44,898 nucleotides of DNA from Deltaproteobacteria bacterium (GTDB lineage: Bacteria; Desulfobacterota; Desulfovibrionia; Desulfovibrionales; Desulfovibrionaceae), in the NCBI GenBank assembly GCA_031264465.1, contig JAISDX010000104.1:1-44898 (forward strand). The letters run 5' to 3'. The notes below the pieces were generated by a model that was given only the letters and a program-made list of their open reading frames with translations, made no database searches and was not told the DNA's origin. How positions within the stretch are numbered: the stretch's first letter is position 1; every line of letters starts with the position of its first letter. Made by a program: the position numbers and the translations under genes. Positions 1 through 8,029 of the stretch are shown here, in pieces.

Positions 1-207
1 GGCAGCGCCATCATCGACCCCATGGGCAACTACCTGGCCGGGCCGCTGTTCGGCTCGGAGGGCATTCTGGTGGCCGACCTGGACCTGGGCCGCCTGGCCG
101 AGGCCCGCTTCGACTTCGATCCGGTCGGGCACTATTCCCGCCCGGACGTCTTCACCCTGTTGGTGAATGAAGAGCCCCTGGGCGGGGCGGAGTTCGCGGA
201 AGGATAA
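1..207 (+). CDS. Nitrilase-family carbon-nitrogen hydrolase, C-terminal fragment
   Basis: The reading frame is open from the first base (GSAIID...) to a TAA at 205-207, so only the last 68 residues are in the window. The sequence resembles the C-terminal part of aliphatic nitrilases: a 'DPxGxxLAGPL' strand, an 'ADLDLGR' segment, then 'FDFDPVGHYSRPDVF', which in this family follows the catalytic Glu-Lys-Cys core. Nitrilases hydrolyse organic nitriles to carboxylates and ammonia in the cytoplasm as helical homo-oligomers. The catalytic residues lie outside the window, so neither activity nor substrate can be judged. A hairpin directly after the stop separates it from the convergent glycan genes. 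Confidence 0.8.
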   Translation, partial: GSAIIDPMGNYLAGPLFGSEGILVADLDLGRLAEARFDFDPVGHYSRPDVFTLLVNEEPLGGAEFAEG

Positions 208-218
208 ATGCCAACCGG

Positions 219-251
219 AGCCCCGGTCACGAAAACTGGCCGGGGCTTAAA
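219..251 (+). terminator. Hairpin after the nitrilase gene
   Basis: AGCCCCGG (219-226) pairs with CCGGGGCT (240-247) around a 13-nt loop and is followed by TTAAAT. It lies between convergent genes, 12 nt after the nitrilase stop. The T-run is short, so termination efficiency is uncertain. Confidence 0.5.
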
Positions 252-277
252 TCGTAGGCGCATTGATCTGGGACGGT

Positions 278-868
278 TCAGCGGAAAGTAAACTGGCAGG
301 CCTGTAGGAGAAGGCATAACTTCACCCAGTCGATTGTTTTTTTGCGCCTGAACAGGCCGAGTTTTTCACTTCGGCCAAGCACATCCACAAAATCAAGCAC
401 AACGTGATACTCTGGCCTGTCCCAAAAATCATGAAAAGCGATTCCGGTGTCGGGGGGGCACCGCAACAGGGTCTGACACAGGCAGGCGACCCGGAACCGG
501 CCGTCAATCAGGACCAGATCAAAGTCGTTGCCGCCAAATTTCTCCCAGCAGGACTGATGGTAATCAAGCCAGCAAACGGCGGGCTTCTTGGAAACCGGGT
601 TTCCCCACTCGCCTACCGGGCCTATATCCGCATGATAAGGCAACCAGCGCCCGTATTTGTGATTCACGCTGACAACCGGATTTTCCATGAGCGTTTCGAT
701 CCATTGCCGGTCGGACTCCACGCTGCACAGCTTGCGCACGCCGTTTTCAAAAAAGAATTGCGTGCTGCCGCCGCAGCCAAATTCCAAAACCGCACCGTCA
801 CGCGGGGTTATTTTAACCAGCAGATCTATATCGCCGGCTGTCATTTTTGGCACAAACTCTCTCGCCAT
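278..868 (-). CDS. Class I SAM-dependent methyltransferase (small, glycan locus)
   Basis: This 196-residue protein carries a SAM-binding glycine-rich loop (LEFGCGGST, about residues 29-37), an acidic residue after the second strand (CSVESD) and a 'DLVLIDGRFR' motif-IV-like strand. That is a Rossmann methyltransferase of minimal size with no extra domain. The start ATG at 868 has GAAGG just upstream. It is the last gene of the minus-strand sugar cassette, 80 nt downstream of the DegT aminotransferase, which suggests that it methylates a sugar or glycan of this locus. The acceptor cannot be read from the sequence. Confidence 0.75.
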   Translation of the reverse strand: MAREFVPKMTAGDIDLLVKITPRDGAVLEFGCGGSTQFFFENGVRKLCSVESDRQWIETLMENPVVSVNHKYGRWLPYHADIGPVGEWGNPVSKKPAVCWLDYHQSCWEKFGGNDFDLVLIDGRFRVACLCQTLLRCPPDTGIAFHDFWDRPEYHVVLDFVDVLGRSEKLGLFRRKKTIDWVKLCLLLQACQFTFR

Positions 869-948
869 ACCTTCAGGCTCCTCCCCGCAGGCTGGTTACA
901 GCCGGCGCCTTGCGCTGTTCCACCGTCATCATGTCCGTGCCACCTGCC

Positions 949-2055
949 TCAAGACAAGGTGTTTCTTATTATGCCGCATATTCTGATAACTTCTTGATGG
1001 CATAATGAATGATACAACGGCAGGCAAAGTATTTCACCGCTTACTTTGGCGGCTACAGGCAAATTTTCCGGTGAAGCGCCGGGGGCATTTGCGTACATGG
1101 GAAACTGGCTGATTAGCGGGTAGAAATATCTGCGGCTGAATATGCCTTCGGATTGCAATACGGTATAAAGCCGATCTCTAGCCACAGGCGCTTCTGAAGA
1201 AATAAAAACAGGAAAATATGAATAGTTTGCGTTGACATCGTCAAATATCTGTAACGGCGATAACCCCGGGATATCACCAAGGTGCCGCCTGTAGAGCGCA
1301 TCCGCAACCGCCCGCTTATGGCGCGCCTCTTCCACGTAAGGCAGGCTGGCAAGACCGGCGGCGGCCTGAAGTTCATTCATTTTTGCATTGATGCCGACAC
1401 GGCAAACCGTTACTTCGTCAACAATGCCAAAATTCTTCAGCAGGTCAATTTCACGTTTCAGTTCCGGGGTTTTACAGATAACGGCTCCGCCTTCAATGGT
1501 GGTATACATTTTGGTGGCGTGAAAACTCAAAACCGACAGATCGCCATACTGAACAATGGAACGCCCCGCCGCTTTTACGGCAAATGCGTGGGCGGCGTCA
1601 TACACCAGCGGCAAGCCCGTTTCTTTTTCAAGCGCTTCAAAACCGTTTACGTCGCATGGCGTGCCATACACATGAACCGGCATGATTGCCGCCGTTTTGT
1701 CTGTAATTGCCCTTTTTACGGATCCAGGAGTGATGTTGAGCGTACATGCATCAATATCTACAAACCTTGGCGTCAAATTGTTCCACAAAATGGAATGCGC
1801 AGTCGCGACAAAACTATAGGGAGTGGTAATAACTTCGCCATGCAGATCAAGGACTTTTAAGGCCAAAAGCAAACCCAGCGTGGCATTGGAAACCAGAGAC
1901 AGATACGGCACTTCAAGATAATCGGCCAGTTTTCCTTCCAATTTCTGATGATAAGGGCCGTTGTTCGTTAAAATGGCAGAATCCCAAATCTCGTGCAAGA
2001 TCTGGAAATAATCCTCCATAGGCGGTAAATTTGGCCGAGTCACAAAAATTGGCAT
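949..2055 (-). CDS. DegT/DnrJ/EryC1-family sugar-nucleotide aminotransferase (VioA/WecE-like)
   Basis: This is a 368-residue fold-type I PLP enzyme. The N-terminus (PNLPPMEDY...LTNNGP) is typical of VioA/FdtB-type nucleotide-sugar aminotransferases. D153 (VYDAAHAF) and K182 (SFHATKMYTT) are the expected PLP-ring and Schiff-base residues. Such enzymes aminate a 4-keto- or 3-keto-6-deoxyhexose nucleotide with glutamate as donor. The start codon lies one base after the stop of the upstream WecF-like gene (TAG-C-ATG), so translation is probably coupled. With a PglD/NeuD-type acetyltransferase and a WecF-type transferase next door, the likely product is a dTDP- or UDP-4-amino-4,6-dideoxyhexose. 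Whether it is the fuco or quinovo isomer is not decidable here. Confidence 0.85.
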   Translation of the reverse strand: MPIFVTRPNLPPMEDYFQILHEIWDSAILTNNGPYHQKLEGKLADYLEVPYLSLVSNATLGLLLALKVLDLHGEVITTPYSFVATAHSILWNNLTPRFVDIDACTLNITPGSVKRAITDKTAAIMPVHVYGTPCDVNGFEALEKETGLPLVYDAAHAFAVKAAGRSIVQYGDLSVLSFHATKMYTTIEGGAVICKTPELKREIDLLKNFGIVDEVTVCRVGINAKMNELQAAAGLASLPYVEEARHKRAVADALYRRHLGDIPGLSPLQIFDDVNANYSYFPVFISSEAPVARDRLYTVLQSEGIFSRRYFYPLISQFPMYANAPGASPENLPVAAKVSGEILCLPLYHSLCHQEVIRICGIIRNTLS

Positions 2056-2056
2056 G

Positions 2057-3094
2057 CTAGTTAACCTTGCGGCTAAATATTCTTGCCCAATAAAGCCTGG
2101 CTAAACTATGATCAAGGATAGGCGTGATAGCTTTTCTATTCGCTTCAACATGGTCGTTATGGGTTAAAGAATTGATATCATGCTCTCCAAGAGTATTCAA
2201 ATCATATAAATGGCATCCGAATTTTGTCAGCTCATTGTAATGCGGAGTGTCCACATGGCAAAATATTTTTTTACCCAAGAAAAGCATATAATACATGTTG
2301 CCAAGCGCCTGCTGGCGATGCTGGCCAAAAATGCCTACATGCATGGTTGATAAAAATTGCAGATACCGCTCTACGCTCATATAGTCGGTTACAGGTTGGA
2401 ATTTATCTCCAAATAAACTACGGCCAAGTTCAATTACTTTTTCCGCATACGCAATACGGCCTCCGTACGATAACGGGCAGATAATTTTAATGTTATGCCC
2501 GCCAAGGTGGTAAATACGCTCGAAGCATTTTGCGTGGTTCAGAGTGTCAGAACGCGAATGCCCAACTAAAATACGCACAGCATTCCTAGATCCAGTATTG
2601 TTTTTATATTTATCTATTTGAGAAAAATTCGAAAGTACTGGATAAATCGCCTTACAGTTTGGAATTCGCTTTCCAAACACCGCCTGGACAACTCCATAAT
2701 CCTGTTCCGTCAATGTAGCCACACCGGCCAGATTACACACGATACGTTTTTTTTGTATTGTAGGTTCCTGGTTATATAAGTCCCCACCCCAAATGACCCA
2801 TGTGGTTTTTCTTGCAAAAGATTCATTGCCGTCAAGCAATACCATATAATCAAAAACAAACATTGAATGCAAAATTATTTGAGACGATAACCGTATAATT
2901 TCTGTTACATGCGAAAATGAAGGATTGAAAATAGTGTCCATATTATAAACATTGTCGGCGTATATCGGATCACATCCATGATCATTATTGTTCATCACAA
3001 TAAAAGAATGTTCTTTCTGATTAAAATATCTATTTACAAATTCAACAAAAATATTTGTAAATATACTATTGTGCATCAAATGTACTATATGCAT
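2057..3094 (-). CDS. Glycosyltransferase family 56, WecF-like 4-acetamido-dideoxyhexose transferase
   Basis: This 345-residue protein resembles WecF (TDP-Fuc4NAc:lipid II Fuc4NAc transferase): the N-terminal 'HIVHLMHNSIF' strand, the 'WVIWGGDLYN' motif and a C-terminal 'HVGIFGQHRQQALGN' segment that matches the conserved nucleotide-sugar-binding face of GT56. WecF adds Fuc4NAc to ManNAcA-GlcNAc-PP-undecaprenol in enterobacterial common antigen. Here it sits between the acetyltransferase and aminotransferase that could supply its donor, with gaps of 1 nt on either side. The gene is visibly richer in A and T than its neighbours (many AAT, ATA and TTT codons), which suggests a different origin. 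The exact sugar and acceptor are unknown. Confidence 0.8.
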   Translation of the reverse strand: MHIVHLMHNSIFTNIFVEFVNRYFNQKEHSFIVMNNNDHGCDPIYADNVYNMDTIFNPSFSHVTEIIRLSSQIILHSMFVFDYMVLLDGNESFARKTTWVIWGGDLYNQEPTIQKKRIVCNLAGVATLTEQDYGVVQAVFGKRIPNCKAIYPVLSNFSQIDKYKNNTGSRNAVRILVGHSRSDTLNHAKCFERIYHLGGHNIKIICPLSYGGRIAYAEKVIELGRSLFGDKFQPVTDYMSVERYLQFLSTMHVGIFGQHRQQALGNMYYMLFLGKKIFCHVDTPHYNELTKFGCHLYDLNTLGEHDINSLTHNDHVEANRKAITPILDHSLARLYWARIFSRKVN

Positions 3095-3095
3095 A

Positions 3096-3758
3096 TCATG
3101 CTTTCTTGAAAACTTTCTTTTCAGTGTTATTTTTTATAATGCAGGCCGGAATTCCGCATACTATCACGCCGGAAGGGACATCACTCATGACAACGGCTCC
3201 CATGCCCACTATCGACTCGCCGCCAATAGTCGTTTTCTCTTTTACGCAAGCATTCAGCCCCAAATATGCGCTTTCTCCTATCAGGCAGTTACCGGCAATT
3301 TTCACCCCGCAAGCGCAAACGCTGTGGCTCCCAAGCGCGCTGTCATGGCACACGGCCACGCCGCTCATAATAAAACAATTGCCGCCGATGACGCACCCCG
3401 GCCCAATAAATACTCCGGGATAAACGACAGCCCCCGGGCTGATTGAAGAATCCGGCGAAACTGAAGCCAACGGCGAGACAATGCTTTCAAGCCGGTATCC
3501 TTTTTCGAGCACTCTTGCCGCCAATTTTTTTCTGTCCGCAGGCTCGCCCACCGCAATGGTTATTACAGCCGTATCAGGAGGCACTCTCCCGCACAATTCC
3601 TTAAAACCGATTCTTTCCAGCCCTGCGCGCGCACCGGCCGGCGCCACGTCGTCTATAAAGAGAATTTGCTCCCACCTGCCGGTTATGGCGTTAACGGTTT
3701 CCGCAATATCTTTAGTTTCGCGACCAGCGCCGCCGGAGCCGTAAATTCCCAGTATCAT
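3096..3758 (-). CDS. PglD/NeuD-family sugar O/N-acetyltransferase (left-handed beta-helix)
   Basis: The 220-residue protein has an N-terminal Rossmann-like nucleotide-sugar-binding part (ILGIYGSGGAGRE, residues 2-14) and a C-terminal hexapeptide-repeat beta-helix (from about residue 95: ISPGAVVYPGVFIGPG... IGGNCFI). The helix has a probable catalytic His (VAVCHDSALGSH) and the usual end 'GVIVCGIPACII'. PglD-type enzymes use acetyl-CoA to acetylate a UDP-4-amino sugar; NeuD-type proteins O-acetylate sialic acids. Because an aminotransferase gene lies in the same operon, N-acetylation of a 4-amino-4,6-dideoxyhexose nucleotide is the more likely reaction. The stop is separated from the WecF-like start by one base. 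Confidence 0.85.
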   Translation of the reverse strand: MILGIYGSGGAGRETKDIAETVNAITGRWEQILFIDDVAPAGARAGLERIGFKELCGRVPPDTAVITIAVGEPADRKKLAARVLEKGYRLESIVSPLASVSPDSSISPGAVVYPGVFIGPGCVIGGNCFIMSGVAVCHDSALGSHSVCACGVKIAGNCLIGESAYLGLNACVKEKTTIGGESIVGMGAVVMSDVPSGVIVCGIPACIIKNNTEKKVFKKA

Positions 3759-3825
3759 ATACGCACCTTCAACACATCGCGTTCCCTACGTGTTGCATTG
3801 TTCCGATTCAAAAACCAAGCGGGCG

Positions 3826-4521
3826 CTATTTTCCGGCCAGCAGCAGCAGGTCGCCGTAAATATGCACTTCGGGAAACAAACCGGCGCAAACCCCGCCAAT
3901 TTCCTCTTTGGTAAACAGGTACAAGTGGTAGGGGTTGTTGGTTTCAGTCAGGGCGCGCTCCGCTTGCTCTCTGGTGTCGGCATAATAGGACGAGGCGATG
4001 AAAACGCCAGCCGGAGCAAGCAGGTTGTGCGCCTGGCCGATCAACCGGCAGGCATCGTCACGGGTGAAATGTTCAATGGCCTCCATGCCCAGTACAACGT
4101 CAAAAGCTCCCCGCGCCTGCTCGGAAGCAGCCAGGGCGTCACCGCTGATAAACCTGAGGCTCTCGCTGCCCGCCCACATTTTACCTGCCCTGTCGACAAC
4201 TTCGGCATCAAGTTCAAGGCCGGTAACTTCCGCAGCGTAATGCGAAATGATGCGCGCCCCCCAGCCCAGGCCGGAACAGAGCTCCAGCACTCTTTTATTC
4301 CGGCAGAACAAGCTGCCCGCAAAAAAATAGCGGGCCAGCATGTAGTGCCACCAACCATTCTTCCGGAAGGCGGGGTCGCCGGGCAGGCCCCGCTCGCCGT
4401 TGGGTTCCAGCCCGAAATCGGCAATGCGCAACGTCAGTATTTCCTTGACCAGTTCCGGGCAGGCCAGGGCGGCCCGCCGGTACAAAAGCATCACCGGGCT
4501 GTAGTCGTGGCGGACAAACAT
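3826..4521 (-). CDS. Class I SAM-dependent methyltransferase
   Basis: This 231-residue protein has motif I 'VLELCSGLGWGARI' near residue 80, the acidic 'VTGLELDAEVV' strand end, and 'FDVVLGMEAIEHF' (motif IV plus the following helix), typical of Methyltransf_11/25-type enzymes. The N-terminal 75 residues (with NGWWHYMLARYFF) may form a lid or acceptor-binding part. It starts 9 nt after the radical SAM/GT2 gene stops, so the two are co-transcribed. Methylation of a glycan or its precursor is inferred from context only. Confidence 0.78.
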   Translation of the reverse strand: MFVRHDYSPVMLLYRRAALACPELVKEILTLRIADFGLEPNGERGLPGDPAFRKNGWWHYMLARYFFAGSLFCRNKRVLELCSGLGWGARIISHYAAEVTGLELDAEVVDRAGKMWAGSESLRFISGDALAASEQARGAFDVVLGMEAIEHFTRDDACRLIGQAHNLLAPAGVFIASSYYADTREQAERALTETNNPYHLYLFTKEEIGGVCAGLFPEVHIYGDLLLLAGK

Positions 4522-4530
4522 GGCGGCCCC

Positions 4531-6780
4531 CTATGCTCCCCCGGCTTTTACCGCGCCGGCCCAGGACGAAAACAGACGTGCGCCGGCGCCGGCAAAGCGT
4601 TTGTTGCGTTCAAGCATTGCCGCCAGCGCGCCAGTGAGCGCGCTGTCAAATTCGGCCGCGGCAAAAAGACCATGCGCGGCATTGGCCCGGCGCAACTGCA
4701 GCGCCCACTCAAAGACCCGCGCCAGCCCGGTCTCGGACTCGACCTCCTCACTGAAACGCAGGTATTTATGCAGGCCCAGGCTCTGATCCGTCTTGCTGAA
4801 CCCGAGTTTGCCAAACACCGGCATCAAGGCCCGGAATTGCATGGCGCGTTTTTCGTCCGCCCTGGCCGTCGAAACAGCCCCGGGGAGCCGGCGGTATTGG
4901 CCCAAATTCCGCGCCAGGTTGGCAAAGCGCGCCTCGGGGCATTGGCGGAGCAGCCGCAGCCAGAGTTCGTAATCCTGGGCCGCGGTCATTTTTTCATCGT
5001 ACCGGATGCCGTGCTCTTTGAATTTCTCCCCGTTGAGCATGACAAAAGGATGGGCCAGATTGTTGTCGAACAGCAGTCCGGCCTTGATGGCGGCATCGGT
5101 GGCGGGCGGGGCGCAGTGCCACTTTCTTTCGCCTTCGGCGGCGGTGTAAGCGCCGCCGCACACCCAGATATCCGGGTTGCGCCGCATGAAATCCACCTGA
5201 GCGGCGAGCCGGCCGGGCGCGCTGAGGTCGTCGGCGTCCATGCGGGCGATGAAGCGCCCCCGCGCCTGGCCGAGCAGCTTGTTCAAGCCGGCGCTGACGC
5301 CCAGCCTGGTTTCGTTGCGGTGCAGGTAGATGCGCGGGTCCCGCTGCGCCTGGAAGAGCTGCCAGGTATCGTCCGTGGAGGCGTCATCAAGAAGCAGCAG
5401 CTCGAAATCGCCAAAAGACTGGCCCAGTATGGACTGCACGGCCTCGGCCGCAAAAGCGGCGGCATTGCCGGCCGGCATAATGACGCTCACTTCCGGCGTC
5501 TTTGCCGCGCGCATCACCTGGTTGGGGGTGGCCGGCGCCGGCGTGCCCAGCGCTTTGGAAACAACGGCGAAATATTCGTGGCCGTAAGCTCTGCGGGCGC
5601 GCTCCTCGTAGCCCTCCGGATAAAGAAGGCCGTTTTCGTCTTCATAATCGTACCGGCCGGTCGCCCGCAGTTCGTCGTAAAGCTCGGAACCCGGCAACCC
5701 CGCAAAAATATTGCGCCCCACATAATGGGGATTGGCCCTGGCCAAAAACGCTTCGGTGCGGGCGACGTCCTCTTCCGTTTCGCCCGGGACGCCGTAAATC
5801 ATGCTGGCGTAAGTGCGTATGCCGCAGGCGCGCGCTTTTTTGATAACCCGTTCGAACTGCTCGACCTGTTCGTGTTTTTTGAGCAGGTCGAGCATGCGCT
5901 GGCTGCCGCTTTCCACCCCGATATACAATGCCTTGCAGCCCGCCTTCGCCATCAGTTCGATGACTTCCGGGCTGTCGATGCTGTCAGCCCGGCTTTCGCA
6001 CAACCAAGGGAAAACCATCCCCCGGCGCAGCAGGCCTTCGCAAAAACCGAGGGTGCGCTGCCGGTCGAGCGTGAAATGATCTTCCCTGAAATAGGCCGCC
6101 TGCATGCCATAATAGCGGCGCATGACCTCCACGTCTTCCATAACCCGCTCCGCGCTCATAAAGCGGTAGGTTCTGCCCCATACGCCCTTGACCGAGCAAA
6201 ACGTGCAGGAAAAAGGGCACCCCCGGCTCGTGTTCATGGTGTACATCGGGTAGCCTTCGTCCCAGGGGCTGGACCAGTTATAGCCGCGGTAAATGAAATG
6301 GCGCCAGGCCGGCATGGGCAGGGAGTCGAGATCTTCAACCTTTTTGCCGACGGCGATTCTACGCTTTTCCTGGCCGTTGATCATTTCGGGAAAGGTAATG
6401 TCTCCCTCGCCTATGCAAATATGGTCGATGTATTCGGGCAGGCTTTCGGCCCCGTAGGAAGTATGCGGCCCTCCCACGGCAATGCGCCCTTTCCACAGGC
6501 CGTGCTCGCGCAGGTACTGGAGCTTCCTGACCAGGGAAAGCGTTCCCTGCAGGCAGATGGTGTTGCAATAAATGCCTACGACTTCAATTTTATGCTTGGC
6601 CAGAAAGGCGGGCGAATCAAAAATCGGCCAGGGCGCCAGATATTGATCGTCAAACTGCACGGTATGCCCCGCACGCTCAAGAATGGCAATAAGCGTGCCC
6701 ACCCCCAGGGGCGGACGTTTTTCCGAAGTGGAAAACCCGGCCCTGGCGGGAGCCGGCGAAGTAAGCATGAGGACGTTCAT
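4531..6780 (-). CDS. B12-binding radical SAM protein fused to a GT2 glycosyltransferase
   Basis: This 749-residue protein has three parts. Residues 1-145 resemble a cobalamin-binding Rossmann domain (VGIYCNT..., IAVGGPHTS, CIGEGDITFPE). Residues 180-400 are a radical SAM core with the cluster motif C188-x3-C192-x2-C195 and later 'YIGVESGSQRML' and 'MIYGVPGET'. Residues 430-650 are a GT-A family 2 glycosyltransferase ('VSVIMPAGNAA', DDAST at 465-469, DADD at 515-518, 'AQDYELWLRL'). The join is in one uninterrupted frame. The start ATG at 6780 has AGGAG upstream. It is the first gene of the minus-strand cassette. The radical SAM half could catalyse B12-dependent methylation or a carbon-skeleton change on the same substrate that the GT2 half glycosylates; both the substrate and the coupling are inference. 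Confidence 0.88.
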   Translation of the reverse strand: MNVLMLTSPAPARAGFSTSEKRPPLGVGTLIAILERAGHTVQFDDQYLAPWPIFDSPAFLAKHKIEVVGIYCNTICLQGTLSLVRKLQYLREHGLWKGRIAVGGPHTSYGAESLPEYIDHICIGEGDITFPEMINGQEKRRIAVGKKVEDLDSLPMPAWRHFIYRGYNWSSPWDEGYPMYTMNTSRGCPFSCTFCSVKGVWGRTYRFMSAERVMEDVEVMRRYYGMQAAYFREDHFTLDRQRTLGFCEGLLRRGMVFPWLCESRADSIDSPEVIELMAKAGCKALYIGVESGSQRMLDLLKKHEQVEQFERVIKKARACGIRTYASMIYGVPGETEEDVARTEAFLARANPHYVGRNIFAGLPGSELYDELRATGRYDYEDENGLLYPEGYEERARRAYGHEYFAVVSKALGTPAPATPNQVMRAAKTPEVSVIMPAGNAAAFAAEAVQSILGQSFGDFELLLLDDASTDDTWQLFQAQRDPRIYLHRNETRLGVSAGLNKLLGQARGRFIARMDADDLSAPGRLAAQVDFMRRNPDIWVCGGAYTAAEGERKWHCAPPATDAAIKAGLLFDNNLAHPFVMLNGEKFKEHGIRYDEKMTAAQDYELWLRLLRQCPEARFANLARNLGQYRRLPGAVSTARADEKRAMQFRALMPVFGKLGFSKTDQSLGLHKYLRFSEEVESETGLARVFEWALQLRRANAAHGLFAAAEFDSALTGALAAMLERNKRFAGAGARLFSSWAGAVKAGGA

Positions 6781-7003
6781 GAAATCTCCTGATTTTCTTC
6801 ATATAAAATCCTGGCCGATATGACGGCCGGCGCCAATATTCCGGCTCACCGCTCCATACATGCAAAAAGCGCTCCATAGGCGGCATATCTTTATCCTTGC
6901 ACAAACTTGGCTCTATTGCTAGGTTGCTTTTTGCGATAAGTTGTACAATCCGCCTTTGGAGCCCCTCGCTCCCGAACGGGCACAATTACCCGCCAGGAAT
7001 TTT

Positions 7004-8029
7004 ATGCCGTCCGCAACCGATGAAATTCCCCGCCCGCTCATAAGCGTATTCATGAGCGCCCGTAACGCCAGCGCCCATTTGACGTTGGCGGTTTCGTCCA
7101 TCCTGAAGCAAAGCTTGGCCGACTTTGAATTTCTGGTCATTGACGACGCTTCCGACGACAATACCTGGGAGTTGCTCAATTCCTTCAACGACCCGCGGCT
7201 GCGGCTTCAGCGCAACGAAACGCGGCAAGGGCAATCGGCCAACTATAACCGGCTTGTCCAACTGGCAAAAGGCCGGTATCTTGCCAAGATGGATGCGGAC
7301 GACATCAGCCTGTCCACGCGGTTTCACATCCAGGTTGACTACATGGAAGAACACCCGGAAATATGGGCTTGCAGCGGCGTTTTCAAACTCCTGATCGGCA
7401 AGGATCTCTATGAGAACGACAGGGTTTTTGAGCCGGACGAATTACGGGCTTCATTTTTGTTCAGAAATAACTTGGCCCACCCGTTCATGATGCTCCGGGG
7501 CGACATTTGGCGCAAATATAATATCCTTTATGATCTCAAAAGCCCTTATGCCCAGGATTACGAACTCTGGCTCCGGCTGATGATGGACCACCCGGAAGCG
7601 GCTTTTGCCAATGTAAGTGAAATCGTCGGCATCTACCGCCACCATGCGGGTTCGATCAGCGTACGGAAGATGGAGGAACAAAAAATATGCGTAACCCGCG
7701 CCCAGATGAACGTTTTTAAAAAACTCGGCCTTTCCCCGCTGGACCCGGACATAAAATATCATCAGCACCTGTACCACTTGAGCCCGTTGGACAGCGCGGA
7801 AGAATTGGCCGGCGTGTTCGCCTGGGCGAACACGCTACGCAACGCCAACAGCGCACGGCAGTTGTTCGACCCGGCCCTGTTCGACAAGTATCTGAAGATC
7901 TATTTGTTTAACCTGATTTCCTCCAAGCCCAGGCACGTCAATTTCTACAACACCCTCAAGAAAGCTGGACTGGCTGCTTTGGCTGATTGGAAAACGCTTC
8001 CCGGGCACGCGCAGGATGCCATGCCCTAA
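7004..8029 (+). CDS. Family 2 glycosyltransferase, paralogue of the adjacent fusion's C-terminus
   Basis: From the ATG at 7004 the protein has 341 residues. The frame is open from a TTG at 6941, but only 7004 has a good ribosome-binding site (CCAGGAATTTT-ATG). It shows GT-A family 2 motifs: 'LISVFMSARNAS' strand, 'VIDDASDDNT', the metal-binding 'KMDADDIS', and 'AQDYELWLRLM' with the catalytic Asp. Both the GT core and a C-terminal tail ('VFAWANTLRNANSARQLF') line up with the C-terminal half of the divergent radical SAM/GT2 fusion, so the two are duplicates. Its 3' end overlaps the convergent wecB by 74 bp. It is the only plus-strand gene in the glycan locus. Donor and acceptor sugars are unknown. 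Confidence 0.88.
   Translation: MPSATDEIPRPLISVFMSARNASAHLTLAVSSILKQSLADFEFLVIDDASDDNTWELLNSFNDPRLRLQRNETRQGQSANYNRLVQLAKGRYLAKMDADDISLSTRFHIQVDYMEEHPEIWACSGVFKLLIGKDLYENDRVFEPDELRASFLFRNNLAHPFMMLRGDIWRKYNILYDLKSPYAQDYELWLRLMMDHPEAAFANVSEIVGIYRHHAGSISVRKMEEQKICVTRAQMNVFKKLGLSPLDPDIKYHQHLYHLSPLDSAEELAGVFAWANTLRNANSARQLFDPALFDKYLKIYLFNLISSKPRHVNFYNTLKKAGLAALADWKTLPGHAQDAMP

Noticed and set aside
3790..6792. 1000-codon open frame on the plus strand
   Set aside because: It is antisense to the radical SAM/GT2 fusion, methyltransferase and intergenic sequence; its translation has no domain signature and only reflects high third-position GC.
6917..6946. Promoter with TACAAT upstream of the GT2 gene
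   Set aside because: The nearest TTGCTT lies only 14 nt away and no extended -10 motif is present, so it was not listed.
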